NCBI RefSeq assembly: GCF_031755915.1
Contig: NC_083390.1
Span: 17,391,001 to 17,455,000, forward strand
Direction: 5' to 3'
Length of the DNA stretch: 64,000 nt
DNA from: Ziziphus jujuba
Lineage: Eukaryota; Streptophyta; Magnoliopsida; Rosales; Rhamnaceae
Part shown: positions 34,081 through 47,539 of the stretch, one piece after another
Layout: the number at the start of each line of letters is the position of its first letter
Numbering within the stretch: the stretch's first letter is position 1
Program-made: the position numbers and the translations under genes
The notes under the pieces: model-generated
What the model was told of the DNA's origin: nothing
Databases searched by the model: none
Seen by the model: the letters and a program-made list of their open reading frames with translations, nothing else

Positions 34081-36033
34081 GTGAGTGACCCACCTTCAAA
34101 TTAATTTCGGGAATTAAATTTGTGATTATTATGTGTGGTTTGAATATTTGGAATTTAATTTCTATGTGCCAAATATTTAATTGATTTATTGTGGAATTAT
34201 TGGTGAATTTATTTTGATTAAAGAAAATATGCATTATATAAATTTATGCAAATGTGAAATTATTTTATGGTATTGAGGATTTTGAAATTCTTGTGGTTTT
34301 AACATTAAATCGGAAATGATTTGATTTTCAAATATTTCAAGGAAAATATTTATTTATGTTGGTGACTTCAATTTTTATAAAGTATGCCCATGGAATATTG
34401 TGAGATTTAATTATTATATTTCGAGAAATTATTTATGCTATTGGGAAAATGTGAACATTTGAATTGGTGGATTTGGGATTTGGTGGATTTGAAAATCATG
34501 GAATTTATGGTGTTGATTATAAAGAAACTGTGGAGAATTTCCGGGTTCAAGCGGATGGAATAAACCCGCTATGTTTATGCAAAATGTGAAATTTGATATA
34601 TAAATTAAATATGTGGATTTTATGATTTTTAGATGCACCGTGCACATACTGGTGTTCTGTTTATATGTGACATGGATATTGTGCACACGGATGTTATTAA
34701 TGCGCGGGAGGGTGTGAGTAGCGCGCAGGTGATATTATGAGGTTGTCCTGTGGTTGCCATCGGATGAGGGTAGGCCACCCCTCCATGGCTGGGACACCAG
34801 TTAGCAGCGGCGCAGTGGGACGCCACGCGACTGTATGCCGGTTTCTTTCTATAACCTCCTGTCTGGCGGTACTTTGGGATGCTGTGTACTGTTGGCGCCA
34901 CTGGTATATAGTGGGTGCATCAATTGATTTTTAGAACTGTGATTTTAAAAATAAATATTTTGAAATTGTATTGGAATTAAAAATATAATTATTATCGTTT
35001 CTGGTATTTATTTGATGTCTTGGTTTTCGGGGAATACGAACAAAGGGTTTTGTGAAAAGGTTTTAAAAGGGAAATTTTTCCAACTGAGAGAATTGTAAGG
35101 GTTTTGAGAGAAATTATTATTTCCAATTAATTATTATCTATCTACTGTATTATTGTGGTATTATATTGTATAGTAGATAGGGTCACTCACTGAGATGATT
35201 AGCATATCATATTTTCAAATTCCGTTCCTCTAGGTACCAGGTTGTCGGTGTTCATTCGGAGTGGACTTGATCTTCATCGCTGTGTTAGTTCATGAAGTAC
35301 CCTGTTCTTCTTTTATTGCAGTTGTAATACTTCTTTCACTCTTGTTGTATTCTATACTTAGTAGTACTTCATGAAGCTCTGTATACAGTATGGGACACTT
35401 ATGTATTTATTATGCACTGGATTACTGTTATTATTTTTGAAGTGCTGAAATTTGTGGAATCAACTTGTAGTATTGTGGGAATAATAAGGGGGACATTATA
35501 GAAGTATGTTTTCAGTGCAGGAATTTGTGGTAAGTCCATCCCTTAGGGGAGGTTCTGCCGGATTTTCCATAGGAGGGTCCGGTAGGGTTTCCCTAGGATC
35601 AAGGCTTGTCTAGGGTTCCGGTGAGGAATTTTGGACGGGTCCTGACATTGGCCACTGGACGCGCCGCCGCCGGCGACGGTTGCCGGTGACTGCGGCGGGA
35701 AATCACTATTTCGGCGAGTACCCAGTTGCACCGCTGGTCCTTCCCCACTAATTCCGACCCCCTGAATCCAAATCCGGTGTCCTTTTCCTCCAATTCGCGA
35801 TGGTTTGGGAGGATCGAAGAGTTGAATCCAGAAAGCTTTCCGGCAAGATTCCGGCCACCTCGGATCCGATCTCCAGGAGTAAGACCGGATTCGTAATCCT
35901 CGTCACTCAAGCTTCGATTCGGTATATTACTCGTCAATTTTGGTTAACGTTTGTGTTTAACCCTCGGGTACCGGGTATTATTTATCCGAATAAAATATTA
36001 ATTTATTTGAGATGTGTAATGTTGTTGTTCTAG

Positions 36034-36094
36034 GAGCACGGGTGAGTCGTGGAATTAATCCCATGGAGGATCTTGGATTAATTGCGTGCTCCAG
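36034..36094 (+). other. Conserved 61-nt exon-like hairpin segment (outer LTR copy)
   Basis: Same layout: TTCTAG before, GAGCACG ... CGTGCTCCAG within, GTGAGT after. The inner GATCC...GGATC pair is kept. Confidence 0.6.
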
Positions 36095-37685
36095 GTGAGT
36101 GACCCACCTTTAAAAATATTTTGGGATAATTAATTATATTTAATTGATGTTTAATTGATATTTGGAATTATGCTCATGTGGTGCAATTTAATTATAATTG
36201 TGGAAAATTATTATTTTATAAGTACGTATATGTTTGTTGGTGTTAAACGGAAATTTTGGGTTATTCAAAAACCCCGATTTTTATTATTGTGATTTAATTT
36301 TATTTATTACGCATTAGTAAGGTATTTTCAGTAATAAATTGTATGTGATTTTAATATTATTTTTGGGCATAATTGGTTTAAATATTTTAAGGAAAATATT
36401 TGTTTAATTGGTGGTTTAAATTTTATAAATTATGCCCGTGGAATATTATTTGTTGGACCTCGTGTTATGAGAAAAATTATTTTTATATTGTTATCGATGG
36501 TTTCGTACTGGGTATGTTAGAGGAAAATATGTGGGATGGTGAAATTGAAAACTAGTATATTTTCCACAGTGATTTTTGGAAAATCGATACGGTAAAAATT
36601 AATTTAATAATTATTTTAGATGCACTCATATAGTATTGGTGTTCCGGTGTATATGTGGTTAGCGCGCAAGTTATTATGTCTCCCGTGAGTTGCCATTGGA
36701 CCGAGGGCAGACAAGTTTTATAGTGCACATAGCTGCCCCCCTCGTTGGCCGGGATGATGGTTTTAGCAGCGGTACTGTCGGGATGCCGAAGTGCCGTATG
36801 CAAGTTTTTCTCTTTAATCTCCTCGCCAGTCGGTGCTCGAGACCCTGGGTATCGGAGGGCATCACTGACATATGGTGTGATGCGTCAAGTATAAATTTTC
36901 AGATGGAAATTTCAAACCCCAAAGTGTTCAAAAATTATTTATTATATTTTATTACATTTTATTTATATTTGGGGTATTTATCTATTGTTTATTAAATTAA
37001 TTGATCCCTTGGTTTTCGAGAAATACGAATAACGGGTTTTGTAAAAATGTTTTAAAAGGGGAACATTTCCAACGGAGTGAATAGTGAGGGTTTTGAGAGA
37101 AAATATTACTTCAGTTGTTATTATTATTTATTTATTTAATTGTTTGGTATTGATTAATTAAATCCCTTTATTTGTTATATTATCGATATTAAAAGTGTAC
37201 AGTAAATAGGGTCACTCACTGAAATGATTAGCATCTCACGTTTTTAAATTCCATTCCCTTAGGTGCAAGGGGTGGTAGACGTTCTTCCGGAGCGAACCAA
37301 TTCTTTGCCGCTATCGTAGTTCGAGAAGTTACTTTTGTCTTCATTTATTTCAATTGTATTATTTCTTTCATCCCTGTTGTATTCTATGCTTAATAGTACT
37401 TCATGAAGCTCTGTATACTGTCCTGGACACTTATGTATTAATTATGCACTGGATTACTGTTATTCATTTGAAGTGCTGTAAATTTGTGGAATCAATTTGT
37501 AGTATTGTGGGAGGAATAAGAGGATGAATATAGAAGTGTGTTTTCAGTGCAGGAAATTTGTGGTAAGTCCAACCCTTAGGGGAGGTTCTGTCGGATTTTC
37601 CATTGGAGGGTCCGGTAGGGTTTCCCTAGGATCAGGGCTTGTCTAGGGTTCCGGTAAGGAATTTTGGACGGGTCCTGACAGATGG

Positions 37686-38409
37686 AGTCTTTTTTCTAAT
37701 ATTTTACTGAAGTTCTAGAATAGTTTATACTAAAATTAAAAATACAGTATTTGGTTACATTTTATTATATTTTGCATATAAATTTAATTTTTGATAATTT
37801 ATTTAATACAATAATAGAAATATATATATATATATATATAAATATATATATGTATATAAATTACAAGTTTATTATACAATTCTATACTAAGTGCCGTATA
37901 GTGATAATACATACAAGCCAATACAATTCACTTACGCAATACAACTAATACAATGCTGGCTAATACAATATAGCATACCAATGTACCCATATAGTTATGA
38001 TATAATAATAATGCAATTCGTAAACCTCTCATGTACATACTAGCCCTTCAAAATTTTATAGTTAGTGAGGAACTTCTTCTATGAGACATAGAAATATTGT
38101 GCACCCATATTTTTAAAAGTAAAGAAGTCTTTACTTTAAAACTTTTAGATCGTACTTCCATGTTAGAATTTTGATCATTTGCACTGCATTTTGACTGGTT
38201 AATTTGCACTGCATCTTGATGTTGTAAAGCCAATGTTATTAGTATTGTATATATCTATGCACACATAAAATGTTATAGTTGGTTTTACATGCCTTGTTAT
38301 ATCTTATTATTGATAATAGAGCTTGTACGTCCACAATAGCTTGGACTTTCAAGTCAATGTGTGTGTGATTAATAATGTATTTGATTTGTGTACTTAGGTA
38401 CTTTTGCAG
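37686..38409. other. Spacer between nested LTRs and AKR pseudogene
   Basis: AT-rich, with (AT)n at about 37820-37852. No trace of an AKR first exon was found here. Confidence 0.5.
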
Positions 38410-39055
<646 letters not shown>

Positions 39056-39471
39056 GTAATTTAAATTAAATTACAGTTTAACAAATTTAATTATCAGTAA
39101 TCACGAAATAAGTGTTTGTAATAAATTAGCTAGCACTTAACTAACAGTTATACACACACATTTTTTTTAAATTTTTTTATTAATGGGTAACATACATACA
39201 CGCTAATACAATTTATTTCAACGGTAACTCCATAAAAAGCAAATGTGTATAGTTATATAATATAATTTTCTTGAATAAATTTATATGTTACCTGAATATT
39301 TATACAAGTTATTCTTAAAAGAGTACTAATCATAAGCTTCTATATTCTTCACACTCTCACACAGGTTTCAATTGCCCTCTGTTTTAAAGCGTTGAGCAAA
39401 GATGAAAGAGTTCCAGTGCTTCAGCAAGATCAGTCCCCTATTTACTCCCTACTTGTAAACCTATAAACATG
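39056..39471. other. Remainder of pseudogene intron 3 and spacer
   Basis: AT-rich. No match to AKR exon 4 ([10 protein letters not shown] motif) was found before the Copia sequence begins. Confidence 0.5.
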
Positions 39472-39746
39472 TGTCACATCATCTTTAAATAGCTTTCCAA
39501 CTAATAACCATTATAAAGCCAATGAATTTGTGCCACAACATCAACATTATCTTTTTTCCCTGCTGGTTTTGTGAAAAATAGAATATATGGAGAAAATTTG
39601 GTTGAATAGCTTTTCTATATTTTTCCAATGAATAATGTACATCATATATATTTATATATATATATAGGCATATGCGATAATCAATCAATCCTATTTCTAA
39701 GGTTAAGAAAACGTAATCCACCGATAATGAGACGTGATCAACACTA
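39472..39746 (-). mobile_element. Possible 3' LTR of the minus-strand Copia element
   Basis: The minus strand from about 39746 reads TGTTGATCACGTCTC and ends GATGATGTGACA at 39472, a TG...CA block of about 275 bp directly after the Copia RNase H end, with TATATATATA inside. Placement is suggestive, but no second LTR or target duplication is available to confirm it. Confidence 0.35.
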
Positions 39747-39757
39747 AATAGAGAAAG

Positions 39758-41330
39758 TCAGCTAAGGTCATTGATTACATATATTACAAGAATATTTCTT
39801 AATGAGAGTGAAAATCGTGAAGTCCCAACTTGCCATGTAGTGTCACAAATTGATCCTTTCCTAATTCTTTTTGTGAATGCATCTACTAGTTGGAAGCATG
39901 TAGGAATGTAGGAAGGATTAATCATACCAGCTTGCAATTTTTCTCTAACTATGTGACAATCTATTTCAATATGTTTCGTGATTAGTTGCAATATACAAAG
40001 CTGCTTGATTGTCACAGTTCAGCAGTATTGGAGCTATTTGTGGAACCTTTAAATCTTGTAAAATACAGTGCAACCAAGTTAGTTCCAAGTACGTGTTAGC
40101 CATAGCTTGATATTTGACCTTTGCTGAGGATTGATAAACATTAGTCTCTTTCTTGGATTTCCATGAAATGAGTGAATTCCCAAGGAAGATACAATATCCT
40201 ATAACCGATCCTTTTGTGGCACGATAACCAACCCACTCTTAGTCACAAAAAGCTTTTAATGTTAGGTTGTTGTTTAAAGATAGCAATAGGCCTTGTCTAG
40301 GAGTGCCTTTTATACATTTCAGAATTCGTAAAGATACATCCCAATGAGGCTTTCGAGGTTCTTACATGAATTGATTCAATACTCAAAGTGAGTAGACTAT
40401 ATCCCGTCTTGTGATAGTGAGATAAATTAGTTTTCCAACCAATCTTCTATACTTAGTTGGATCATTCATTAATGCACCATTTGTGGGAGTGAATTTCAAG
40501 TTTTTTTCCATTGGGAATTTTTCTGGACGTGCACTTGTAAGTTTGGAATCTTACAAAACATCCAAAGCATACTTTCGCTGTGATATGAAGATACCTTTCT
40601 TGGAATGAGAAAATTCAATTCCCAAAAAATACTTCAAGTTTCCAAGATCCTTGATGTGAATGCTCTTGAGAAGAAATTCTTTAAGTCGCTTAATTTCTTG
40701 AATGTCATGCTTGTCAGAAGAATGTCATCAATATGAATGAGAACGACAGTTAATGAAGTACCTCTAGCTTTTGTAAAGAAAGAATGATCTACTTTTGATT
40801 GTTGATAGCCGACCTTCTGAATGGTGTCTGAAAAGGTAGAAAACCAATTTCTTGAGACCTGCTTGAGTCCATAAAGGGACTTCTTGAGATGACATACAAC
40901 ATTCTCCCTCTGTTGTCGAAGACCTGGTGGAGGCTCCATATATACTACTTCATGTAAGTTGCCATGAAGAAAAGCATTTTGAACATCTAATTGGTGTGTG
41001 AACCAAGTTTGACCAGCAGCAATAGTGAGAAGGCAACAGAGTGTAGTGAGTTTGGTTGTAGGAGAGAATGTTTCATGATAATCGATGCCCTCAACTTGAT
41101 TATATCCTTTAGCAATGAGACGCGCTTTGTAGCATTTGATGGTCCCATCAGACTTGTATTTGATTTTGTAAACCCATATGTATCAAATTGTTTTGTGTCC
41201 CATAGGAAAAGAAACAAGACTCCATGTGTTATTTTGCTGCAATGCTTTCAATTCTCTATTCATGGCTTCTTGCCAATGTGGATCAAGATAGCTTGGGCAT
41301 AAGAATTAGGCTCTATATGTCCTTTAATGT
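39758..41330 (-). pseudogene. Copia reverse transcriptase / RNase H, decayed
   Basis: The RT core frame (40634-40939) has MEPPPGLRQQRENVVCHLKK and SLYGLKQVSRNWF (usually SLYGLKQ..R.W), then VVLIHIDDILLT with the catalytic aspartate pair (usual Y-V-D-D, here H-I-D-D). The more N-terminal part (40987-41217) corresponds to HK.I...WV.K..Y..DG. but is frameshifted. The RNase H end (39758-40015) has TKHIEIDCHIVREKLQAGMI and QLVDAFTKRI. Stops and shifts between these blocks make it non-functional. Confidence 0.88.
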
Positions 41331-41455
41331 TAGCTAGAAAGGCACGATGGGTTGAAAAAATACGAGAATATGAAAGAAAGTGAGATAAAGAGGATACCAA
41401 GTACAAGATGTAGGATTTCATTTTGAAGCAGAATGATTGACTTAAGATGGTAGCA

Positions 41456-43022
41456 CTAGTCTTTATGCCATGCTAGAGGTTTCTTAGGTCGGGTCGAATG
41501 TCTCACGGGAGGAATGGGAGTTGTGTGAAGATCTGAAGTTGTTGTAGTTGGTTCAGTTTGAGGTAAATGTAGAGTGGATTTAGCTGGGGTCGGTACTGAT
41601 TCAGGTGTGCCAGGAGTTTGTTTTGGTGGTTCAATCTCAGTATGGGTTAACTCATTTTCTTGAATTTGGGAAGATTGGACTTTTTTTAAAGGCATATGGT
41701 TTGGACTATCAAAGTAAAGATTGGGTAACACAGTGTCTGGGTGAGATGGAGTTTAAATATTAGAGAAAGGAAATATGGTCTCACAAAACTTAAGGAAAGA
41801 TGGTCTCATAAAACTTGACATCACGACTTACAAAGAACTGCTTAGTTTCCATGTCATAAAGTTTGTACCCTTTTTGGCCAGCAGGGAATCTAACAAATAT
41901 GCAACGCTTGGCACGAGGGTATAAACAACCAAAAACCTTTAAATGATCAAATAATGGTGGATGATGGTACAACAACTCAAAAGGAGATTTATTTGATAAT
42001 AACAGTGATGGCAATCGGTTGATTAATTAAACAGCAGTTAAAATGCATTCACCCCAAAAAGTAAGTGAATTGAGATTGAAAAAGCAATGCATGTGCAATA
42101 GTAAGAATATGGTAGTTTCACAACTCTATTTTGTTGCGGGGCGTAAACACAAGTGTGTTGGTACCCAATCCTATGGTATTGAAAGAAATTTCTCATGGAT
42201 ATAAATTCAAACCCATTGTCAACTTGAACAGCTTTAACATAAGCACAAAATTGTATATAGGCAAAATCAATGAAGGACTTGAGAATGCTTTGTGCTTCAT
42301 AATTGTTTGGCATAAGAAATGTCCATGTGCATCATGTAAAATCATCAACAATACTAAGAAAAAGAGTGCCTCTGAGTGTGTGGGGACTTTATGTGGACCC
42401 CAAATATCACAATGCAACAAGTCAAATGGAGCATGAGTTGATATTGAACTTAAAGGAAATGGTAGTCTTGTTTTTTTAGCCATAGGACTAACAGTACAAT
42501 TATTATCATAAGAAATATTATTGAAAGGCAATAAAGAAGAAACCAATTTGAGGCGGGATGATGATGGATACCCAAGATGCATGTGCCATAGATTTAAAGT
42601 ATGAGAAACTTGGTTAGAGGGTGGTGTCCTTTGCAATGGGGACATGTAATAAAGACCTCCGCGCTGCTTACCCGAGCTAATAATTTTTCTCGTAGCCAAG
42701 TTTTGTAAGACACAGAAAGTTGGAAACAAGATCACACAACAATTCAAAGCAATGGTGAGTTTGCTTATAGACATGAGGTTTGACTGAAATGAGGGGACAC
42801 ATAAAAAATTGTCTAAGAATATGTTAGAATTAAAAGGCACTGTGCCTATTGAAGTGATTGGTGCTGAAGACTCAGTGGGTAAATTAACAGTAGGTATTAA
42901 TGAGGGTTTTGTTTGAGTACAAAGTGTGGAATTAGAAATGATATGATTAATAGCTCCACTATCTAGAATCCAAGGTTTTGTGAATACAGAATTGATTGAA
43001 GCATTGGAAAAATTGAGCAGAG
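41456..43022 (-). pseudogene. Copia protease-integrase region, truncated at the Gypsy insertion
   Basis: In minus order: ILDSGAINHIISNSTLC (protease D-S-G-A with flanking motif), LWHMHLGYPSSSRLKLV (GAG-pre-integrase H...H), FDLLHCDIWGPHKVPT (integrase core D), and VKAVQVDNGFEFISMRNFF (second integrase Asp), which continues in other frames. Then come SPFELLYHHPPLFDHLKVFG and a Pro/Thr-rich linker ending RHSTRPKKPLAW before the RT. At 43022/43023 the element is cut by the left Gypsy LTR, and the gag part is not found elsewhere. The open frame that reaches 43152 is a chance fusion into the Gypsy LTR. Confidence 0.88.
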
Positions 43023-44150
43023 TGATGCGAATCCGTCCGAACCTGCTCAATCGACAACCCACTGGGGTGCCGACCTGATACGGATGAAGATCAGACCGAT
43101 CACTAGTGCTCAAGCTAAGAAGTTTAAGGAAAATCTTTCTGCCTTTATCCAAGGATTAATTCATATTCAAAAGGGCTTGTCCATACCCGAAGATCCAAGA
43201 CTTATCTTGAGCATGCAAGTGGTGGAGGCCGGTACGGACCCAGGTAGCGATTTTGGTGCAATTATAGAGGTCGGGAAGCATGAAATGGTTCCAATGTTTC
43301 ATGGATTCAATACATATGTCTAATAGAACATGGAATCAATTCAAACCAGCTTCAAAGTTGTCCAAAAAGGGGTTGTACGGACAGTTAGTAAATTTGGCCT
43401 GTTTTCGCTGTATTTTGTGCTAGCTTTACTGTATTATGCTGAGTTGGCTTTTTCTCTTTTTTCCAAGCAAGGGTAATGTGTGGAACTTCATGATCAGCTT
43501 ATTTGGATCATAAAAGCATATTGAAGCTGATTTGGAGCTCAAATTGGTTAAAGAATGGTCAAAGTCAACTTAGTCAAAAAGCTAGTATTTTAGTTTCCTA
43601 ATTTGATTCTACTTTTTGTTTTAGGAAATTATCATTACTTTTTGGTTTTTATTTATTTATTTTCTGGAAAAATAAGTTTAGGAATGTTATTATTTTATTA
43701 TTTTCATTGTAAATTAGTCAATTCCTAATTCAAAATAAAGGAATTGATTAATCCAAATTAGATTAGGAAAGGAGTGAAAATTTCGGCCACCATAGGAAAC
43801 CACTTTGTATGGCCGGTTTTCCCTTTGTTTTTAGGGGTTTATTTCATGAATTTTTAGCCTATGTAAAGGATTATTTTTTAATAAGAAAAAGCTTGAATTT
43901 TATACAGAAAATTATTTATGAGATTGAATTCTCTTTGTTCTTTTGAACACCTAAAACACCATTAGTGAATAAGTGTTTTAGTTTGACTTATCAATAGGCC
44001 TTCCATTACCTATTGTGGCATCTTCATTATATACCAAGGTTTCTAATCACAGGTTGGTTAGGGGTCAAGGTGACCATTAGAACTTTAACATAATTAGATC
44101 CCGGCTAATATAATATGGGTTTACGAGCAGATCGTCCTAGGTTCGTATCA
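43023..44150 (+). repeat. Left LTR of the Gypsy element
   Basis: It runs from TGATGCGAATCCGTCC to CTAGGTTCGTATCA, 1128 bp. It includes the polyprotein C-terminal coding piece (RPITSAQAKKFKENL ... MVPMFHGFNTYV, about 43084-43323), showing that the pol frame ran into the LTR. Confidence 0.9.
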
Positions 44151-45299
44151 TTTGGCATTAGAGTCGAATTTTGTTCAGGTTTGATCTATCTTTATTTGCT
44201 TTATTTGTTTTTGTGTTATTCTGCAATTTTAGCATTAGGTTAAGGTTGCTTCTATCATCATACATGTTCTGCATCTTAAAAAAAAAAAACAAAACAAAAA
44301 TTCATTCCTAGTTAAATTAGGTTTTCCTTGACCTACCGTATTTTTGTTTCCTAGTTTGTTGGTTGTCTTTTATCATTGTTCTTGTTAATTTGGTTTTTGT
44401 TGATTTTTCTTTGCTGTTTTAGTCTTCAATATTTGCATTCATATATTCAAAAAAAAAAAGAAAAGAAAAAAAGAAAATTCGAACAGATATTTAAAAAAAA
44501 AAAACTGCACTTTTGTTTTTGTTGGAGGCCACGGGTTTGGTGGATTTTTGGTGTGGAATTGCAATTTTTGGTGTTGATCTTTGCTACTGCATTTGTTTTA
44601 TGTTCTGTGAGTGAAAAACAAAAAAAAAAAAAAAAAAAAAAAGAAGAAGGAAAAGCCGAATTAAAAAAAAAATTTCGGTTTGTTGAATTTGGTGTTTGCT
44701 GGAAATTTCTTTGAACTGTTGAATTGTTGACTATTTGTTACATATGTGGAGTTGCTGGAGAATTATGTTTGCTGCTGGATATTTGAAATTTTGGGTGCTT
44801 AAATTATTGGATTAAAATTAGTTAAAGGATTTGATACAAAACCTTGAATTACAAGAACAACAACCAGCACTATTCTATATTTTTGTTCGATTTAATTCTT
44901 GTTTGAGTTTGAAATTCTTTTTCCTAAATTTTATTCTTGAATCCTTAATCTCTTACCATCTGGTCCAGTTCTTAAAAATTCCAAAATTTTCTCACTGTTT
45001 TGCCTTATTTTGCCTAGAAAAGCCGAAAACTAGGATTTGTTAATTCCTTCGGTATTGCTTACTTTTTGTTGATAAGTTTAATTAAAACATACTTGTGATC
45101 TAATTGCTGTTTGTGGGTGTTTTAATTAGAACTTTGAGATAATTCATTGAGTGAAAAAAGGCAAGGGTGTGTGAGCTTAAAAGTGGGTAAAAATCGAAAT
45201 TAGTGTGAAAACATGAGTGTCGAGACCTTGATTGAGTGAAACATGTGAGGGAGTGACTTTTGGTGAGAATTTATTTTATTTTACATTATTTATAATAAC

Positions 45300-46460
45300 A
45301 TGGCAGATTCAAGGGTGAGGAGAGGAGATCCACCTTTAAGAATTAATGAAGAAGAGTCCTTAGGATTCCATGGCGGTTCCCGAGCTTCGGGGAGTGGTGA
45401 GCAAACGGACATGAGGGTTGTCTTGGAGCAACTACAGCGGATGAATACTCAATTTGACCATTTAAATCAAAGGATAGATAGGTTAGAAACATCCCAAGGA
45501 GGGCTGAAATATAAGGTTAGATGCTCATGGAGGTCGAGGTCGAGGAGGCCGAGGGTGACCAAGAGAGGAATTCAGGAGAAGTAACTATGGAGATGACTTG
45601 GATGAGGGGTTTTATGAAATTTTTGAACCTCAAGAAAGGCTAATCCATGGGAGACCAGCAAGGAATGAAGATGATGATCTAGGAAGTATGAAGGTAAACA
45701 TTCCACCTTTCATGGGAAAAAGTGATCCGGAAGCATATTTGGAATGGGAGGAGAGAATGGAGATGATTTTTGATTGTCATAATTATTCAGAGGCCAAGAA
45801 GGTGAAGTTGGTAGCAATGGAGTTTTGTCATTATGCACTCCAATGGTGGATCAATGAGCAAAACACCCGACGGAGAGTTGATGATGACTTGATCACTACA
45901 TGGCGACAAATGAAAAGTGCCATGAGGAAGCGGTTCGTACCATCACATTATCATAGGTTGCTGCATCAAAGGCTTCAATCCCTATCTCAAGGAAGTAGGT
46001 CCGTGGAGGATTATTACAAGGAGATGGAGATGCTCATGATGAGGTTGAGCGTGAATCAAGATAGTGAGGCAACCATGGCAAGATTCCTTGGTGGTTTGAT
46101 TCGTGAGATAGCCAACCAACTAGAATTGCAACAATATGTGGAATTGGAAGAGATGTTGCATGTGGCTATTAAATTGAAGCATCAATTCAAGAGGAGGGGT
46201 GTAGGCTCACAGTTTGGAGGAGTTTCCAACAGTGGAAGATCAATTCCAAGTGGCTGGAGAAACAATCCAACCTATGAAAGCAAGCCAAAGCTGAAGGTGG
46301 GAGAAGAAAGCACCAATCGGCCAAGAAAGGAGCTTAAGGCCAAATCTGTCCAAGCACATAAAAATGAGGGTAAAATTTGATCCTAAACCTTCAAGAACAA
46401 GATAATTTATTTGTTTTAAGTGCCAAGGATGAGGACACATCGCAAGCCAATGCCCGAATA
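45300..46460 (+). pseudogene. Gypsy gag (capsid and zinc knuckle), broken
   Basis: The frame 45300-45584 starts MADSRVRRGDPPLRINEEES and holds a predicted coiled-coil stretch (VLEQLQRMNTQFDHLNQRID). After a frameshift, 45598-46380 carries the retrotrans_gag core: PPFMGKSDPEAYLEWEERME, WWINEQ, TTWRQMKSAMRKRFVPSHY and LQSLSQGSRSVEDYYKEM. The zinc knuckle follows at about 46410-46455 (CFKCQG, stop, GHIASQCP) with an in-frame stop inside it. The protein would form the capsid shell and bind RNA. Two breaks make it non-functional here. Confidence 0.88.
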
Positions 46461-46468
46461 GAAGAATC

Positions 46469-47500
46469 ATGGTGTTAAAAGGCAATGGTGAGCTAGAGTC
46501 GGAAAGTGAGGAAAGTGAGTGTGAAACCGAGCAAGAGGAGGAGGAAGAGCTTGAAGGTGAGGCCGAAACTTTGAATGCTTCCCATGCTGAATTAAGCTTG
46601 GTTTCTAGGAAAGTGCTGGCTGCATACAAAGATGAGGACGAAATTCAAAGAGAGAATATCTTCCACACCGGATGTGAAATTCAAGGTAAGATTTGTAGCA
46701 TGATTATTGATAGTGAAAGTTGTACTAATATAATTAGTAACATTGTGGTTGATAAATTAGGCTTAAAAACTATTAAAAATCCAAAACCATATAGATTACA
46801 ATGGCTAAATGATAGTGGCGAGATGAAAGTAAATAAATAAGGCAAAGTAAAATTTAGCATTGATAAATATGTGGATGTGGTTTTGTGTGATGTTGTGCCT
46901 ATGCATGCGGGACATATTTTGCTTGGTAGGCCTTGGCAATTTGATAGAGATGCTATTCATTATGGTAGAGAGAATAGTATTGTTTTTAGATTTAAAGGTA
47001 AAAAGGTCAAGCTAGAAGAATTAACTTCTAAAGAGGTGTACAAAGATCAAATTCAAATACAACAAAGGAGGATGGACAATTCAAGGAAAGGACTAGTATG
47101 GCCCCCACGGCAACAACACCCATCCAAGGAGTCCAAGCTGTGCAAGACCAACCAGGTAAGTGTTCTAAAATCCAACTTGAGTGGAAAAACCAAGAGAAGG
47201 CTGAAATTGGAGTGGAAAAAAATGAGAAACCCGAGAGCTATAGCAAGAAACCCTGTGGGTGAGGAAAAGCGTGTTGTGGTCGAGAGAGAGAGAGGGAAAG
47301 AAAGGAAAGAAAAAAAGAATAAAAATATTTATTTGAGTTTTGGAGATGTAAATAAAGCTATCTTGAGTAAGAAACCATTGCTAGTCATGAATTTTAAAGA
47401 TACTTATTTAAAGATGTTTTTGATGCATAGAACTTTATCTGCATTGTTGAAAGCTTTACTTAGCGGAAATTTGAAAATTTGTAAAAGATAATTTGCTAAT
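46469..47500 (+). pseudogene. Gypsy protease region, broken
   Basis: After an acidic stretch of about 30 residues, the frame 46469-46840 has NIFHTGCEIQGKICSMIIDS, the retropepsin start in which the usual D-G-G-S/D-S-G appears as D-S-E-S, then CTNIISNIVVDKLGL and PYRLQWLNDSGEMKVNK before a stop. The frame 46871-47491 continues with VLCDVVPMHAGHILLGRPWQ, the conserved LLGRPWQ block at the end of the protease, then lysine-rich linker sequence. The substituted active-site triplet and the internal stop argue against activity. Confidence 0.85.
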
Positions 47501-47539
47501 ATTAAGAAGTTTGATGAACTTATAATTTTAGTATTTGTT

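Larger units (their letters stand above)
31637..35647 (+). mobile_element. Inner ~2.9 kb solo LTR nested in the outer one
   Basis: It runs from TGTAACACCCCATCCCG to GGACGGGTCCTGACA. Flanks are TCGGC (31632-31636) and TTGGC (35648-35652), a 5-bp target duplication with one change. Without the hAT element inside it (31923-33073 plus 8 bp), it is about 2.85 kb. Two LTRs of one family, one inside the other, indicate successive insertions. CT-rich and GAA-rich simple repeats at about 33360-33540 yield chance Lys/Arg-rich frames. Confidence 0.9.
30649..37680 (+). mobile_element. Outer ~3.0 kb solo LTR (Gypsy-type), host of nested insertions
   Basis: Its two halves are 30649-31636 and 35648-37680, about 3.02 kb in total, separated by the inner LTR. 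It starts TGTAACACC and ends GGGTCCTGACA, and is flanked by GATGG on both sides (30644-30648 and 37681-37685), a perfect 5-bp target duplication. It holds no retroelement protein domain. TG...CA ends, 5-bp duplication and similarity to the LTR attached to the Gypsy pol at 60741 identify it as a solo LTR. A GC-rich GGCCACCGG-type block (31150-31600) creates long chance frames on both strands that are not genes. Confidence 0.9.

Noticed and set aside
42193..43152. A single 319-residue gene
   Set aside because: The first part is Gypsy LTR read backwards and the rest is Copia protease/integrase; the frame merely runs through the insertion joint.
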